Source: Candidatus Hydrogenedentota bacterium (GTDB lineage Bacteria > Hydrogenedentota > Hydrogenedentia > Hydrogenedentales > CAITNO01). From it: 7,558 nt of DNA. The position numbers and the translations under genes are program-made. The DNA lies in assembly GCA_022710255.1 (NCBI GenBank), contig JAKLHG010000179.1:1-7558 (forward strand), given 5' to 3'. Shown in pieces: positions 6,477 to 7,558 of this stretch; position 1 is the first letter of the stretch, and the number at the start of each line of letters is the position of its first letter. The notes beneath the pieces are model-generated. The model saw only the letters and a program-made list of their open reading frames with translations. It was not told the origin of the DNA and ran no database searches.

Positions 6477-7046
6477 TTACCTGGCGGCATCGGCTTTGGT
6501 TCTTTCCTTTACCTGGGCATACCCCGCGTAAAAGTAGTCTATGGAGGACCATCCCGTGGCGGCGAGGGAGGCCGCAAGCAGGAAGGGCGTCAGGGGATTC
6601 AAAAGCAGGACGGAAATCATGACCGCCATCTGCAGCACCGTGGTGGTCTTTCCGGAAAGGCGCGGTTTCACCTTGAACGGGCCATAACGCTCGTTGATCA
6701 GGTACGCGCCCAGAACAATATATACGTCGCGGGCTAAAAAGACGGGCGGCGCCCACAGCGGCATGCCGGGGCTGAAATACCCGTTTGCCGCAACAAAAAT
6801 AAATCCGAGATTAATCAACAGTTTGTCCGCCAGCGGGTCGAGCCGCTTGCCCAGCCGGGATTCCAGATGAAAGCGGCGGGCAATTTGGCCATCCAGAATA
6901 TCGGAGAGCGCGAAAGCCGCATACAGGAAGAACGCCGCCTGGCGCAGATACGCCCTTTCCGGTGAATAACCCAGAACGCAGGCGAGGAAAACCGGCATGA
7001 ACCCCAGGCGCGCCGCTGTAATATAGTTGGCGATGGTCACATACAT
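6477..7046 (-). CDS. pgsA: CDP-alcohol phosphatidyltransferase, PgsA-like (phosphatidylglycerophosphate synthase)
   Basis: This family swaps the CMP of CDP-diacylglycerol for an alcohol in the inner membrane. The expected substrate is glycerol-3-phosphate, giving phosphatidylglycerophosphate, the precursor of phosphatidylglycerol and cardiolipin. The full catalytic motif is present: Asp49, Asp52, Gly53, Ala56, Arg57, Gly66, Asp70 and Asp74 with canonical spacing (SDILDGQIAR through RLDPLADK). About six hydrophobic segments span 189 residues, a normal length. The block KVKPRLSGKTTTVLQM (125-140) replaces the GKxKTxxQ of E. coli PgsA and resembles a subfamily that also includes eukaryotic-type cardiolipin synthases, so substrate choice is less certain than the family. 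A GTG two codons in (7038-7040) may be the true start: GGGGA (7047-7051) touches the ATG but lies 6 bases from the GTG, and MTIANYIT then aligns with the usual MNxPNxLT start. It is followed closely by der. Confidence 0.85.
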   Translation of the reverse strand: MYVTIANYITAARLGFMPVFLACVLGYSPERAYLRQAAFFLYAAFALSDILDGQIARRFHLESRLGKRLDPLADKLLINLGFIFVAANGYFSPGMPLWAPPVFLARDVYIVLGAYLINERYGPFKVKPRLSGKTTTVLQMAVMISVLLLNPLTPFLLAASLAATGWSSIDYFYAGYAQVKERTKADAAR

Positions 7047-7087
7047 TCCCCGTGTTCTGTTTCAAAGGCGGGAGTGCGGACGGAATG

Positions 7088-7109
7088 CCGCCCGTGCACC
7101 GCCCGTGCC
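7088..7109. repeat. Two tandem copies of an 11-base unit
   Basis: ccgcccgtgc occurs at 7088-7097 and again at 7099-7108, one base apart, giving a period of 11 with the last base differing (a or c). The period is close to one helical turn, as for a pair of protein sites, but two copies of a GC-rich word can also arise by slippage. Confidence 0.5.
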
Positions 7110-7153
7110 CATGCTGGCAGGGGTGCCGTCCTTTCTGGCCGGATGCCCGGGAC

Positions 7154-7196
7154 AAAACTCCCTGCGTGACGCAATTCTCCTTTCCGCCCGCAGGAG
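7154..7196 (-). terminator. Possible weak terminator after the response regulator
   Basis: In the - strand direction, ctcctgcg (7189-7196) can pair with cgcagggag (7158-7166) with one bulged G, followed by TTTT (7154-7157). A smaller hairpin TGCG-TCA-CGCA sits in the same place. The loop is long and the T-run short, so termination would be weak at best and read-through into pgsA is possible. Confidence 0.25.
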
Positions 7197-7211
7197 GATA
7201 ACACCCATGTC

Positions 7212-7558
7212 TTAAAAATCGTCTTCACGCGGCAGGTGCCGCCGGATTTGGGCGATGAGTTCCTTGGGCAGGAACGGCTTCTTGATTAGTTCCACCGCGC
7301 CGACACGAAAGGATTGGGCCCGCGCCTCGGGCGTGTGCGCCGAAGAAAGAAAAAGCACCGGAATATCCTGGGTGATGGGATTGGCCTTGATTTGTTCGCA
7401 TACCTCGTAGCCGCTCATCATGGGCATCATGATGTCCAGTAAAACCAGGTCCGGCTTTTCGGTGCCGCAGATATCCAACGCCGAAATACCGTCATACGCG
7501 GCAAGCACCGTGAAATCTTCCGCTTTCAGCGTGGTTTCAAGAAAGGATACGACATCCG
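7212..7558 (-). CDS. Response regulator receiver domain, N-terminus cut by window edge
   Basis: This is a CheY-like phosphoacceptor domain that takes a phosphate from a histidine kinase. The frame is open to the right edge (in-frame codons from 7556), so the GTG at 7508 is not the start. Visible residues: phospho-acceptor Asp41 in LVLLDIMMP, the conserved Ser/Thr position Ser71 in LFLSSA, and Lys93 in KKPF. The Asp-to-Lys distance of 52 equals that of CheY. The first strand with its acidic pair is outside the window, roughly 16-20 codons away. The protein ends shortly after the last receiver helix (REDDF, TAA), so no output domain follows. It is either a stand-alone regulator or the C-terminal receiver of a hybrid kinase; the missing part decides this. 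A possible weak terminator separates it from pgsA. Confidence 0.92.
   Translation of the reverse strand, partial: DVVSFLETTLKAEDFTVLAAYDGISALDICGTEKPDLVLLDIMMPMMSGYEVCEQIKANPITQDIPVLFLSSAHTPEARAQSFRVGAVELIKKPFLPKELIAQIRRHLPREDDF

Larger units (their letters stand above)
7047..7211. other. 165-base gap with repeats between response regulator and pgsA
   Basis: I see no gene and no convincing promoter here. It holds a possible weak terminator for the response regulator (7154-7196), a tandem 11-base repeat (7088-7109), and a 6-base inverted pair ggacgg (7078-7083) and ccgtcc (7126-7131) that encloses the repeat. If pgsA-der-plsY is transcribed on its own, its promoter should lie here, but no clear -35/-10 pair is visible on the - strand. 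Confidence 0.5.

Noticed and set aside
6038..6737. Two + strand frames antisense to der and pgsA
   Set aside because: They shadow the conserved G domain of Der; no domain or start signal supports them.
7027..7228. Short frames on both strands across the gap upstream of pgsA
   Set aside because: They overlap the ends of the response regulator and pgsA, lack good start signals, and resemble no known protein.

Overview
The window is 7,558 bases of compact, fairly GC-rich bacterial chromosome made of housekeeping genes. I see no insertion sequence, tRNA, rRNA, CRISPR array or phage gene. The taxon is inferred and uncertain. A human-like adenylosuccinate lyase and a long DUF2723 membrane protein with a TPR-like tail would fit the PVC group (for example Kiritimatiellota or Lentisphaerota), but nothing here settles it.

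Layout, left to right. A 5'-truncated purB (adenylosuccinate lyase) runs on the + strand to 1339. It faces an AroG/AroF/AroH-type DAHP synthase on the - strand (1356-2435), with only 16 bases between the two stops. Upstream of the DAHP synthase is a 152-base leader (2436-2587). It holds a candidate promoter, a small dyad between the -35 and -10 boxes, and two inverted repeats, one of them right against the ribosome binding site.

The - strand then carries a tight cluster, transcribed from right to left: a PgsA-like CDP-alcohol phosphatidyltransferase (6477-7046), the ribosome-assembly GTPase Der (5102-6454), the glycerol-3-phosphate acyltransferase PlsY (4515-5105), and a DUF2723 GT-C-like membrane protein (2588-4534). 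Junctions overlap or nearly touch: 22 bases for pgsA/der with the start I prefer, an ATGA overlap for der/plsY, and a 20-base overlap for plsY/DUF2723. This looks like one operon. PlsY makes lysophosphatidate from acyl-phosphate, the PgsA-like enzyme makes anionic phospholipid head groups, Der matures the 50S subunit, and the DUF2723 protein probably moves a lipid-linked sugar across the membrane onto an acceptor. Upstream of a 165-base, repeat-rich gap lies the C-terminal part of a response-regulator receiver domain, cut by the right edge.

I did not find an obviously new multi-gene system. The points most worth a second look are the altered G4/G5 motifs in Der's second GTPase domain, the structured aroF leader, the glycine that predicts tyrosine feedback on the DAHP synthase, the DUF2723-TPR gene placed after der-plsY, and a Shine-Dalgarno plus A6 run at the der/plsY junction where a -1 slip would give a Der-PlsY fusion.
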